64,000 nucleotides of DNA from Aquila chrysaetos chrysaetos (lineage: Eukaryota; Chordata; Aves; Accipitriformes; Accipitridae), in NCBI RefSeq assembly GCF_900496995.4, contig NC_044009.1, positions 41,439,505 to 41,503,504 of the forward strand. Direction: 5' to 3'. Positions 36,564-48,065 of the stretch are shown piece by piece. The first letter of the stretch is position 1. Each line of letters starts with the position of its first letter. The notes beneath the pieces are model-generated. The model was not told the origin of the DNA, made no database searches, and saw nothing but the letters and a program-made list of their open reading frames with translations. The position numbers and the translations under genes are program-made.

Positions 36564-39500
36564 GTAAGTTTCAGACTTTAGTTTTTGCATTCTTAAATGA
36601 GACAGATGCAGGGTAGTAGAATTAATCTTTGATATTTTTTTCTTTAAAAAAAGCTTTTTCACTGTAGTGTTCATAAAGCATAAAGCTGACATGACCTTAC
36701 ATGTATCTTAGCTTAGATGTCTGTTTCGTCCTCTACTCAAAATGCGTTATCTTCCCAAGGCACTCAGAGAGAGAAATGGGTCTATTCAATGGACTGCTTT
36801 ATTGAAGGGAAAAAAAATCCGCATGAAAATAAGCAAATGAAGACAAGCACTTAACAAGTTGATCTTCTTTTTCTGACCTTTTAAGAGTTATGAAAATTTT
36901 TATTATTTCCGCCCAGTAAGACCCAGCGATGACATAAGCTAAGAGCACAGTGTCAGGAGTTAGAGCAGCTGGAGGGAGAAGCATCACTTTAGGAAGCATC
37001 TGTGACGGTGAAAATCCAAAGAGCTGTGCCTTGTGTACGATGTTAATAATAGTAATTTTGTATATACTTGCCACATTCATTTAAGTAGTTTTCAATTTTT
37101 TAAAACTTTAATTTATTTCATGTAGGAGGTAAATATGGAATTGTGTGGCTGAACTGGGTTAAACATTTGTGCTATTAAGTGAATGCTCTGAATTGGTTTG
37201 AGGCCCACCTTTAGAAGTTTCCCAACAGGACAGAAAACTTAAAACTCACCAAGTCCTTGCACTAATATGTGGACTCCACACGTGAAACTGACATAATCTG
37301 ATTTCAGTCTTCCAAGTTCAGTGAGGCAAAATCATAAATAGAAGAAAAGGTTAAAGTGTTGATTTTAATTAGTTACTATCTTCCCCTTTTTTTCCCAAAG
37401 TACCTCTGTCTATAAGGCTAGTTATCCTGGGCAGACATACACCGATACCGTTCACAGTGTCAGGGTGAAAATTAGAATTGTAAATCTAAACACTTGCTAC
37501 ATTCTGTAAAACAAGAGATCAGCTTAATTCTGTGCAGTTTATATAAAAAAAGATCTCTTTCCCAGTGTATTATCCTAATTACTTCATGTGCTCATAAGGG
37601 TTCCTCTAGAAGATTGAAACCTACTTTCTACTGAAGATGAAAAGCAAACAAAATCGCTAGGGTGCCCTGTTTGTGCTGCTGGGGCCCTGATCCTGAGAAT
37701 TCTAGGTGCTATGAGACAGTGTAGAAATACCTTACAGTATCTCTATTTGCAATTTAACAGTATTAGAGAGAGATTCTGGAAAATAAATAAAGGAAGAGTG
37801 TGAAGATTGTTAAATAGTTTAGAAGAGTGGAATCTTTTAAGCAGCACTGTACATGCCTTTAATCATCTACTGCTTTTATGTGTCAGCTGTTTTTAAAGGT
37901 ATGTAATGCTGTGATACCATTCTTTTGCTGCTTTTGATGCTTACATTGTTATTACCTCTTGATGTTCTAGTGTAATTTTGGCTGGTGGAAAAGGTTATGG
38001 TGGCGGTAGTGGCAACTGGTTAACTCTGAAAACTGTCTAGATTCAAACTTCCTGAAACTGGAAAAAGAAAAAACAGTGAACATGAGAGAATTCGGCCTGT
38101 GTCAAAATTGGCTGTATTTTTAAAGTTGTCCATGTAGTGGGAGGTGAGGTTTTTATCACTTTTCTGAGAAGAAGTGTTGGAAGATCATATGGCCTTAAAT
38201 TAAAATGTGTAAGGACCATGTCCCTTTTTACTATAAAGTAAAATTAAACAATAATAGGCAGATGATCTTCCAATTTTTTTTCACTTACTTCTCCACAACT
38301 TGTCTTACAGAAGCAGTTCTGTTGTCCTCTTTTCTTTCTATGTCAACTTTCTTCTGTTCTTTTTCCCTCTCTGTTACTTTTAATTTCTTTTCCTCTGAAT
38401 TCCATAGATCTCTCTGTTCAGTTATCCACTTCCTTCCTTGAATTGCTGTAGAAACTCACCATCAAAGGGCTGTACATTATGAGAGGTTTGCACTTTGCTC
38501 CTTCTTCATCTCTTCAAATTTTAGATGCTATTGAATAACTGTCTTTTTTAGCAAGTCTGCTAATAGTATTGTAATTCTTTACATTCATTGCTTCTCTCCA
38601 CCCTTGAAAAGAACTTTCTCTCAATGTTTGCTACCCACTCAGTTGGCTAGACTTCAAAGTTTCTCCTTTGCTCTAAGGACAAATTCTCACAAAAAGATAC
38701 GGTTGGCCTAGTGTAATTTCCTGAATATGCTGTCCTGGTAAAAAAACATGACTAGCTATAAGTGAATTAAATATGTTAAATCAAGTTGGATAGCATGCAG
38801 AGGTAGGAAGTTAGGTAGATGCAAATCTTGTTTTGTTACACAGTATAGCAGAATTTGATGCATTAGTTTTGTCTATGCTGATGAAGCATTGTCTGTTACT
38901 TGCTTATATTTGTAGTTGGATATGTATCCAAGGTCTAGTGCTAGGCCTATTGTTAAAGTAATTCAAAATAGCAGCCCATTTCGTTTAGTGAAAGTTGTGC
39001 TGTGTAGCGAGGAATAGCGGTAATTATTAATGTGTGAACCATAAAGTGTGCAGATTATGGGTAGAATTTTGCTTCAAAGGTGAATGTAGGTGTTGGCAGG
39101 CATTAGAAAGAGGGTGACAGCATGCTGATGTGTGATGTTTTAAGTTAGGATAAATTTACTACTTTCTGAGCTTTTTTCCAAGGAAGGAACCGTTGTCAAA
39201 TCAAAGTTACTTTTTGCTTGATGGTGTACTCGATGGTTTATTTTTATACATTTTATTTTTAAATAAATGTCCTTACAAGTAGTGCAGTTTCTCTCATCGT
39301 GTAAATTTCCTAAATTTTTATTTAAATTTTAACATTTTAATCCAGAATTTGTGCTTTATTTGATCCTTGGCTTGTGTTACAGAACTTTTGATATGGTAGT
39401 TGTTATATTTCTAAGATTTATGGATGTACTGACTCAAGGTCAGCTGTCCTTTACCCTCTCTTCTGTGACACTCCTCCTTTGTTCTTCTGGTTTTGCCTTT

Positions 39501-41217
39501 ATTTTTTTGTATTTAAATGACTCTTGTTGCTTTGATTGTAACACTAAAACTTATTAAGCCCTGGAGAGCTTAATGACATCAGTAGTGGCATGCAGTGTCC
39601 TTTAAAGTTTTTGGATTTGTTTTCACATTTTAGTAAGAGAGAAAAGTTAGTATTTTATGATCCTTCATAGACTGTCTTGATTTAGCTGACAAGACTCTTT
39701 ACTTTCTCCCCCATAGTTCTCAAAGAGGTGTTTTAAATACTGTTTTAACACATGATGTTTTAAAGTTACCCTGATGCATGGGGAAAATGAGATTGTCTGG
39801 AGAGCTGTCCACGGAGAGCAGTGAACTAATTTTATCCACCAGTTAATGAAATGCAATTACTTTTAGCTAAAAATAGTCACATAGACCTTAAGCTTTTTGC
39901 CACTCTCTAGATGAGGTGGTTTAAAATAAACAAAACAAACCAACCAGTTACAAGTCACTGAAAAAGAATGGTTTGGTATGCAATTAGCATATCTAACCTT
40001 AACTGAGTGGTTGCTGGTAGTATTCCCCTAATATGCACTACAGTTAGAAAAGCAATAAGCTCTGGAAGTTAAACATGGGTTATGCTTTTGTTTAAAAAAC
40101 CCCAACCTTACACTACTAAATTCAGCACAAATGAGTTAACTGAACTAGTTTTGTGTTTTATTTTTAAGTTAACACACCCTCATAATTAGACAGCCCTGTC
40201 TACTTATCAATGTGAAATAGCTTTTGTCATTTTTATTTTAGGTTCTGTAACTTCATAAACTGTTTGGAAAGCCTTTTGCCCGGATCTGTGCAATGCAAAC
40301 AACTGGGATTGACACCCCTCTCTCTATTAATGTTACAGTTCATTAACCTCATTGTTCACATCTTTACACTTCGTTGATTTGAACAGAATGATTTAAGTAT
40401 GGCTCAGTAGTCCTGTTGTTTTCCCAGTGTTGCCTAGACTGTTAAGAGTTTTGCATTGTTTTTTGTATTTGCTTTCTGTTATTAATTATGGAAAGGGACA
40501 GTAATGAGGAACATACATAACTGTTATGTACTTGTGACCCTAGATAAGCCTGAAAGAGCGGGTGTGCATGGAAGGAAAGTGTGTTTTGATTTTAATGTGT
40601 TTTGTAAGAGACTTCTAAGCACTAACTGGAAGGTCTGTATAAGGTTGTAATATAGCTACTAGCTTAGTTTTGGAACGGTCTTTGTATTTGTTTCTTTGGT
40701 AGCATTCACTGGCTGTATTTTTTAAGGTAGGGGACTGTAATAGCCTTGCCTTATAGTGTTCCGTTCAGCAAACAAGCTAAATCAGTCTCAATAGCTCTGC
40801 TAATGCATTAGTGTTAAAGTGGAGGTTGTGCGAGGAGCTCTTAAGTATGTGACTTATTAGCTGGCTACTAATTGTGGACAAATTTCACTAGCAAGTGCAT
40901 CATTTGCCATTGATTTCCTGGCATGTCTGAGCAGCTTTCAGTACCATACTGAATAACCTGAATGTATGGAGTTAAAGACTAAATATAATAAGACAATTAT
41001 ATATGTGAATTGAAGGAAAGTATACTTTTTGTTAAACCTTATGTTGAAATATTTAAAATGTTTCTTCTTTTTATAAAAAAAGATTGACATTTTGTGGTTT
41101 GCTTCCATGATCTCTTTTTGAGCTTGAAACCACTGAAAAATGAGATTACTATTTTACTAAATTTCTAAAGATGTTGCTTTGACCTTTGATATCTATCTTT
41201 GATCTTCTGCTTTGCAG
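36564..41217 (+). other. SEC22A: SEC22A intron 4
   Basis: Large AT-rich intron ending in 'ctttgcag'. I recognise no gene, RNA or clear mobile element in it; open frames are short and unconvincing. Confidence 0.75.
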
Positions 41218-41336
41218 CTCCTCATCAGCGTCTGGAACCTGTCACTCTGCCAGGGATTGTCTCATTTGTGCTTAGTCTGTTATGTGGGGCTTTGAATTTA
41301 ATTCGTGGCTTTCATGCCATAGAAAGTCTTCTCCAG
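41218..41336 (+). CDS. SEC22A: SEC22A coding exon 5: first transmembrane helix
   Basis: The exon completes codon 181 with CT and encodes residues 182-220, from [11 protein letters not shown] to AIESLLQ. Residues about 193-209 ([17 protein letters not shown]) form the first of the hydrophobic C-terminal helices that distinguish SEC22A and SEC22C from SEC22B. The splice junction gives AAPHQ where human has SAHQ, one residue longer. The exon ends in phase 0 at CAG|GTATTG. Confidence 0.96.
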
Positions 41337-44067
41337 GTATTGTACATGTTTATGAATTTAAGAGTTATGCATCATAGCAATCATAATATCACCTTAAAGA
41401 TGCTTGCTATATGAACTAAGTCTTGCCAGTTTTATTTTCAGAAATACTGTTTGTGAGGTCAGACCTCTGTTTATGAAACCTATATTGTTTGTGATCTGTG
41501 CATCCTTCTTGAGTGTGATGCATCATTCATTGAGGCTGTTTCAAAAGCAGTAGAAGGTGGGTGGCCAACTCCTTCGTAGGTACCTTGGTAGCAGTGAGTA
41601 TGTGAACATAATGTTCTGTTTTCTAAATTTATGCCAAGATATGAGACGTTTAATTTTAATAGATGTTATTTAAAAACACTTGACAGAAATGATGAACAGC
41701 TTTGAAAATCTGGCCAATCTTTTTTGAAAGGTCCACAGAGCAGGGATCTTTAAACAAGTTCTGTAAAATTGTTTCTTAGAAACCTTTTTTAGTTTTTGTT
41801 TGTTTGTTTTTAATAAACCTTCTTAAGTAGGATGCTTATTTCTCTTTGTGTGCTGAAGGGATCAATGTAAGGAAGACTGTCAAATGATTTCTTCTAACCC
41901 CCCCCCCCCCAAACAACAACACCCCCATCACCAAACAACCTCGCCAACAAGCATTTATTTGTTTATGTAAACTCTTTGCTCTGACCCTCCCTGTAGCCTT
42001 TCAGTTTCTTTCTATTCCATTTCTTGTGCTAGTTGTATTCTCATTGCTACAATGAAAATAATAGTGGTTAATGATTTCAAGCAATTCAAGTGAATATGCT
42101 GGTAGTGCTTGCAAGCATGCACAGAAAGTTCATGTGTGTTACCACAAAAAAAAAAAAGACTTACTTAACATTAAATGGCTCTACTGTTGTGGTGGTGGAG
42201 GTAGAAACTAAAAACCCTGTGGAAGTTTTCTGAAAGAAAATGGGAATCCTCCTGTTCGGCTAATAGAGAATCTTTTTATTCAAACATATATATGGACTTT
42301 ATAACGGCAATGCTTTTGATACCTAATGGATTTTCTTAGGGGAGTGAGGTAAAGAAGATGATACAACTGTATTCCAGTTGTCTTACATAATTATTGATAC
42401 ATGTAAAGATTTAATAAAGCAGTAATGTTTGAGGTCTCAGCATTTCCTGAAGACTAAGGAAGAGATGAACAGGGTTAATGAAAGTGTTCATACTAGGTCC
42501 TTCTTTTGAGTTGTTTTTCATTTGGTTTTTTTAAAGAAAAACCAAGAACAAAATAGTGAACATACTCTCTACTTTATCCCTAATTAGAGTTTTCTGTGAT
42601 ATGCACAATTCTCTCAGTTTATAAATAGGAATAAATTTCAAGTACACTGTAGTACAAATAGTACTGAACAGATTTCTACCACTTAGTGTAATGTTTCTAG
42701 AACTTGTTTTGTTACCTTTCTGCAGCTGATTTTTTAAAAAGGAATGCCAATGTTAGATTAACCTATTTAAGTGATGATAGGACAGCCAATTAATTTTATT
42801 ATATATGTTATTGCATCTGGAGGTAATAGATGGCAGTACAGATGGAAGATATTTTTTCATTTCTGACAAATGAGGCATACTAAAAATCCATTAAAATTTC
42901 CCTTAATTTACTTTGCTATGCAAAAATCTACAAGGTTTAGGGAGAAATAATCCAAAATGTGATTAATGGAACTTCTTCTGAGAAGTCATTCAAAAGCTTC
43001 TCTCTGAATTAGTGTTTCCTTTATAATCAGTGTTTTTATTTGGGTGTTACCAAAACTCTGTTACATTCTGTAGCTATACTCCAGTAAATATGCAGTGGCA
43101 CTGAGGCAAAGATATACATACAGTTCAGGAGCATACTGCATTGTGTAGGTAAGTTTTATGTGCAGACATACAAACTTTTTCCTAGCCAACACTGTAGATG
43201 GAAATGCTTCACACTGAACATACTCTGAGCAGAAAGAAGTTGTAGTTCCAAATGGACCACCTTCTCAGAATGATACTCGCTTTCAAGGAAGAACATTTGC
43301 ATGAGTACCCATTGTTTTCCTGGGAAAGTTTTTGATCGTTGCAGATGTTTGTTTGAAATGCAGTTAGAATAATCACTGAGCATGTAAATTTATTCTGCTC
43401 AGCTCTATAGAAACTGTAACAACCCGTTTGAATAAGTTAGAAGGAATTTTTTTGTTTTGTTTTTTAAACACATAGTAGAAAGATCTATCACTTCATGTAA
43501 ATTTTTCTGTCTTTTCCTTCAAGAAAACTGAATTTTCCAATAAACTCTCTCGGATGCATTCATCTGCTTTTGTTTGTTCTCACTGCCATGAACGCAGAGG
43601 TGCCTGCGTTATTCTCTATGTGGAATTTTACCACACCCTAGTGGCCAGTATGTGTCTTTGCCTTTTATCTCGTTTCCATTTTGTGAAGCTGGAGGAAGGC
43701 ACAATTGTGCAAAGCTGATATTAAAGGTAGTTACCAGTGTTTAGACTTGAATTTTCAAAGGCATCTGGAGAAGGTAAGTATCTAGTGTTAGAGCTGGACT
43801 TCCTTTAAGGCTTTTGAAAAATCTCAGCTTTAGTTGTGTGTTGCGAATAAACATTTTGGTCAGATTCCAGATCACAGTGGTTTTTTGCCAGACATATAAG
43901 TAAGCAATGATTAGTGCTAACTCTTTTGGTTTAGCACAGTATAGGAACTACTATAAATTTCTATGTGAGGCTATTGTAACATACAATAATAAGTAGCTTT
44001 CATACTGTAAATACCTGGTATTTCACTGAAACATTGTAAAACATGGCTTTTTGTTTTATTTTCACAG
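41337..44067 (+). other. SEC22A: SEC22A intron 5
   Basis: AT-rich intron with a C run at about 41900-41910 and an A run near 42148. An old palindromic repeat lies at 43749-43825. Nothing coding is visible. Confidence 0.78.
43749..43825. repeat. Ancient palindromic interspersed repeat
   Basis: The left arm 'gaattttcaaaggca' and right arm 'ggcttttgaaaaatctc' are inverted copies around an 'agtatctagtg...' centre. The pattern 'ttttcaaaggc...ctttgaaaatctcagc' is one I know from many amniote genomes as an old inverted-repeat element; the family name is uncertain. Confidence 0.55.
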
Positions 44068-44133
44068 AATGAAGGTGAAGATTTCAGCTATGTTATCGCA
44101 TTTTTTCTTGGAACAGCTGCCTGTTTGTACCAG
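44068..44133 (+). CDS. SEC22A: SEC22A coding exon 6: second transmembrane helix
   Basis: This 66-nt exon follows 'ttttcacag' and encodes residues 221-242, [20 protein letters not shown] followed by YQ. It is phase 0 on both sides and ends CAG|GTGTGT. Residues 226-241 are hydrophobic and form the second membrane helix. It aligns with human [20 protein letters not shown]. Confidence 0.96.
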
Positions 44134-47100
44134 GTGTGTTCTTATGCTTGCATAATTCACTAGAGTTTAGAAACATTACCCAGTCATGCATAAATGTCAT
44201 CATGTTTTCTTAAACGTCACAGATACTTGAATAGGGCGATTATAAAAATAATTTCTGCTCTGTTTTATTTCATTAATCATAAGCTATCATACAGTAGATT
44301 GATATAAAGAGCTTCTGTTTGCTGGCATTTTTTTCCAGTTAGTTGATTACGAGATTTGGTGTACTTTTCTGTCTGAAGCTTACAATTAATCTCGAAAGTC
44401 ACAAGCAGTGGAGGTTATATCATTTCCTTAAAGTAGTAGTTTCATAGTTCAAGTAAACTTAACCATCTGAACAAATGCCTTACTGCTTCTTTCCTTTGGA
44501 AAGATTTGAAGTAAATACAGTAATACCTAGGCACCACACCCCAGATTTTTCCTCACTTCGTACATTATTGTGCATCTTCTTCCTAAAGCTTTCAGCCACT
44601 TTCCACTATGTTTTCCTTCTCCTGTCTGATACTTCACATTGCACGTCATGGCTGTAGGTTTTCCATTTCTGCATCTGGATTTGACTTTCCTATATAGTTT
44701 GTAGCGAGGTATTCTGGTGCCCATTGGCAGTTGTCATTCAGTGACACTGCTGTCACGTTTAGCTATGACTATAATATCTGTCATGCTCAATTGCTGTTAT
44801 TATAATTTTTTTTGACTTTTAATCTCTTGCACTTGTGGAGTATGCAGTTTCTACTTCTTCCCATGTGCCAATGTCTAGTACAGTGTCAGACCATAAAATA
44901 AAATAATGTCTCAGGATTTTCCTTTTATATCAGCCTTTCTATCAGTCAGCCTTTTGTCCAGGTTACCTGTAACCTCCATTCTCTACAACTTATCTCTAGC
45001 AAAATGTCACAGTACTACTTGTGTTCGTCACCGCTTGTTGACTTTTCATCAGCTTCTGCCTTAAATAATTCTTCAGATTGGTGTTAATTTTCCATGCCAA
45101 TAATCCGTTACATATCAGATAAGGTGGAGCTCCTCCATTCTTTTTTGTGTGAAAAATACACATTCTTCCCTCCTTTCCCAAATTAGAAACCTTATTCTTT
45201 ATGAAGTATTCATGCCTGTGCATTGAGACATAAGGACATATGTCTTTCCCCCACTGTCTGACTTGGATAGAGCTGTTTTAAAGAAAGAACCCATGCAGCT
45301 TCCAATGTAGGCTTTTTCTTAATACTCAAAATATATCTGGTGAGACTCTTACTCCGCACGCTCTAGTGTCATTCCTACAATATGTAATTGGTCGGTTTTC
45401 AGAACTAAGAGGGCTGTCAGTTCTCTGGCATGTTCTGATGTTCTTTTGCCACACTTAGGAGTTGGGGAGATTAATTCCCTATGTTGCGTGACAGCACATT
45501 TCATTGTCGTTCACCCACAAGTTGTCCGTAATGCTGTATTGTCTCGTTCAGTTAATAACAACATAGCAGCGTGTTTTTAGTTTCCAAGAAAATGTTTGTA
45601 ACCTAGGTGTGCAGGCAGAAAATAGGACTTGCAAGGAATATGATGTTTTAGGCTCACTGACATGTCTGGTGTTGTTCCATGGTTTCTATTCTCTTCTGAA
45701 GAAGGAAATGTATAAAAGTAACAACTGTCTCAGTTGTACCCAAAGTGCAAAGTGTCAGGAGCTGAGTCTTCAGTCATTTCTTAATATTTATTAAAAGAAA
45801 ATAATAAATCAAAATCTTCTCTGAAGTAGCACAGAGGAGCCTTCTACATAAAAGCATGCTCAGTAATTGCCATGCTAACACTTCCCTTTAATAGAAGAAA
45901 ATAACCCCTCAGGAATTACGTAACAGCAGTTGTTATAGTGAGGTGTTAAGACCACAGTGGTTTGGCCTTTTGACTGGTGCTCTGTTTTGTAAATGGCAAA
46001 TCTTCTAGCATCTCAAACTTAGACTAATGAAAAGATAAGCCTCAGAATTCATATAAAATGGGTCTTCAGTAAAATTCACAGTCATTCAACATCATGTTGC
46101 AGTAACATTTTTAAACTTCTATAGCATTTTTGGTTTTTAAACGCTTCATATTTATTAATCATTTCAACGGAGCATATCCTGACTCTTATTTTAATCTTGG
46201 AAGCAGTTACACTTCTTCATATGTTGTCAGTGGAGGTGACAACGCTAGGAAATTATCTGAATTCTTACTGCTGAGATACTAGTACCAACTAATTGCTCTT
46301 TTAGATATGATTGGTAAAACTGTCATCACAAGTGGGTTGCATTTGCTCTGCTCAAAATGGCCAAGCAGGTTCAGAGGAATTCCATCTAGATTCTGAAATG
46401 TGGATTGCTTATCTCTAGATTAACTTTGCTTTGGAGGAAGGACATACAAAGCTTACTGATACTGTCAGTACTCACATCTCTGAAGATATTTAGATATCCA
46501 GAAATTACAAGTAGCTTTGTTAATCTCAGCCACACTTACAGTGGAAATGCATGCTTTATAAGAAAGTGGTTGAGTTTCAACTAGAATATAAAGTAACCTC
46601 AATAAATTGCATTGTTTGGTTGCAAATGTACAATGCTTTGGCCCTTTTTGAGGAACCTGAAAAATGAAAAAATTTAAGTAGAGTTTCTCTGACTGATAAA
46701 ATGTGGCAAATGCCCAGGAAGAACAGAAATGACACTTAGATAATCTGATGATGGATGCTTTTAAAAAAATTTGTGTGACCAGGTTATAGATCCATGGGGA
46801 ACAGATTTGGAATACAAAGTAAGCCCAAGTGATGTTATCTACCTTGAAGCACAGCAAAAACTTTCTTCAGCAGACAGAAGTGGCTAGAATCCAGAGGGGC
46901 GGCAAACAATTTTTTTTTTTATAAGTCAAGGAAGTAGTTTGAACAATAGCAGAAGTAAAAATAATGTCTACATATAAGCTATGTCCTTTTAGAGATGAAA
47001 ACAGAGGTGAGAGACCCAAACAGATTTCCAGTTGCAGTAGGAAGAAGGCAGAGTAGGGAACTGTGGGCAGTCCTGACGTTTTGTGTTACACCACAGCGTG

Positions 47101-47712
47101 CAGAAACTGGCCCTTGAAACATGGTAGAATTACAGTAGAGCTGTTGTGTATTTCTCTCCAAATGCGATCCGTCTTGCACCAGCTGAAGAAGGGCAGCGGC
47201 TATTTGTGGACCTTTCTGCATCTGCCAGTTAATCCTCTGCATTTACCCTGTCAGAACACTGAGTTGGTATCTGGGGGATTGCCTTGTGCTGAGTATTCCC
47301 AGCTGCAGGGCCCTGGTATTTTCCATGTCCTTCCCATTGCTTTGCCTGAAGATGACTTAACACGGGCTCTTGTTCCTTCTCCATTGCTCAGGTGGAACAG
47401 AGAGTATTTTTGACCAGAGGTTGCCAGGAACGTTCATTTTCCTTTGTCATGGCCCACTCGTTATTGCAGGTTGTAATCAATTATTATGAAAGAATTGTTC
47501 TCAGAGAGGGTTTAATGGAAGCAAAATGTAACCTTGTATTGATGTCGGGTACTTTTCACCCTTCCACGACTACTAAATTGATACTGTTCTTACATGTTTG
47601 GTTTAGACTTTTACTGGTTTTGGGTTTGTAATTTCTCAATGACCAGATAGCGTTTCTTCAGTGGAAGTTATTTTCCATGCGGTAATCTGATTTCTTTTTT
47701 ATTTCCTGACAG
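44134..47712 (+). other. SEC22A: SEC22A intron 6
   Basis: AT-rich intron from GTGTGT to 'tcctgacag'. A 130-codon minus-strand frame at 46465-46857 has no recognisable domain. I cannot identify any gene or repeat family here with confidence. Confidence 0.75.
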
Positions 47713-47913
47713 TGTTACCTGTTTGTATACTACACGGGCTGGAGGAATGCCAAATCCTTCCTGACTTTTGGGTTAATTTGCCTGTGTAACATGTATCTGT
47801 ATGAACTGCGCAACCTGTGGCAGCTCTTCTTTCATGTGACTGTGGGAGCGTTTTCTACCTTACAAATTCGACTGCGACAACCACAGGGAAAGTCCCCTGA
47901 TTACAATGTCTGA
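47713..47913 (+). CDS. SEC22A: SEC22A terminal coding exon 7: last membrane helices and stop
   Basis: The exon follows 'tcctgacag' and encodes residues 243-308, then TGA. It begins [10 protein letters not shown] and ends SPDYNV, parallel to human CYLLVYYTGW...APDYDV. Hydrophobic stretches at about 243-250, 258-272 and 280-294 complete the multi-helix C-terminal membrane region, leaving a short basic tail rich in Arg, Gln and Pro. The motif [20 protein letters not shown] is almost identical to the human protein. The 201-nt exon closes the reading frame exactly. Confidence 0.97.
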   Translation, partial: CYLFVYYTGWRNAKSFLTFGLICLCNMYLYELRNLWQLFFHVTVGAFSTLQIRLRQPQGKSPDYNV

Positions 47914-48007
47914 CAAGTCCTGGAACATTTAGAGGCAGTCTTGTTCCAACAGCTATTCACTCTCAGGAATGTAAAGCTGTTCTCCAAAAGACGCTGTCTG
48001 GATGGGG

Positions 48008-48041
<34 letters not shown>

Positions 48042-48065
48042 AAAGCAGTGTAAGATGCCTGTGGA
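47914..48065 (+). other. SEC22A: SEC22A 3' UTR (minimum extent)
   Basis: A short 3' UTR contains an uninterrupted T run of 29 at 48009-48037, directly followed by the poly(A) signal. The end is inferred as about 20 nt after the hexamer; longer forms cannot be excluded because further AT-rich sequence follows. Confidence 0.6.
48039..48044 (+). promoter_or_regulatory. SEC22A: SEC22A poly(A) signal AATAAA
   Basis: A canonical hexamer 126 nt after the stop codon, followed by 'gtgtaagatgcctgtgg', a GT-rich element suitable for CstF binding. Confidence 0.75.

Larger units (their letters stand above)
26760..48065 (+). other. SEC22A: SEC22A transcription unit
   Basis: The gene is complete in the window: CpG-island promoter, non-coding exon 1, six coding exons and a poly(A) signal. 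The six coding segments (182, 164, 195, 119, 66 and 201 nt) total 927 nt and join in matching phases to 308 codons plus stop. Human SEC22A is 307 residues from memory; the extra residue is a Pro at the exon 4/5 junction. The protein is a longin-domain membrane protein of the ER and early secretory pathway, related to SEC22B, but with a multi-helix C terminus in place of a classical SNARE-plus-anchor. It lies in tandem with PDIA5 and convergent with ADCY5, as in mammals. Confidence 0.93.

Noticed and set aside
46465-46857. Minus-strand 130-codon frame in SEC22A intron 6
   Set aside because: AT-rich, no domain, no splice context, antisense to the gene; best explained as chance.
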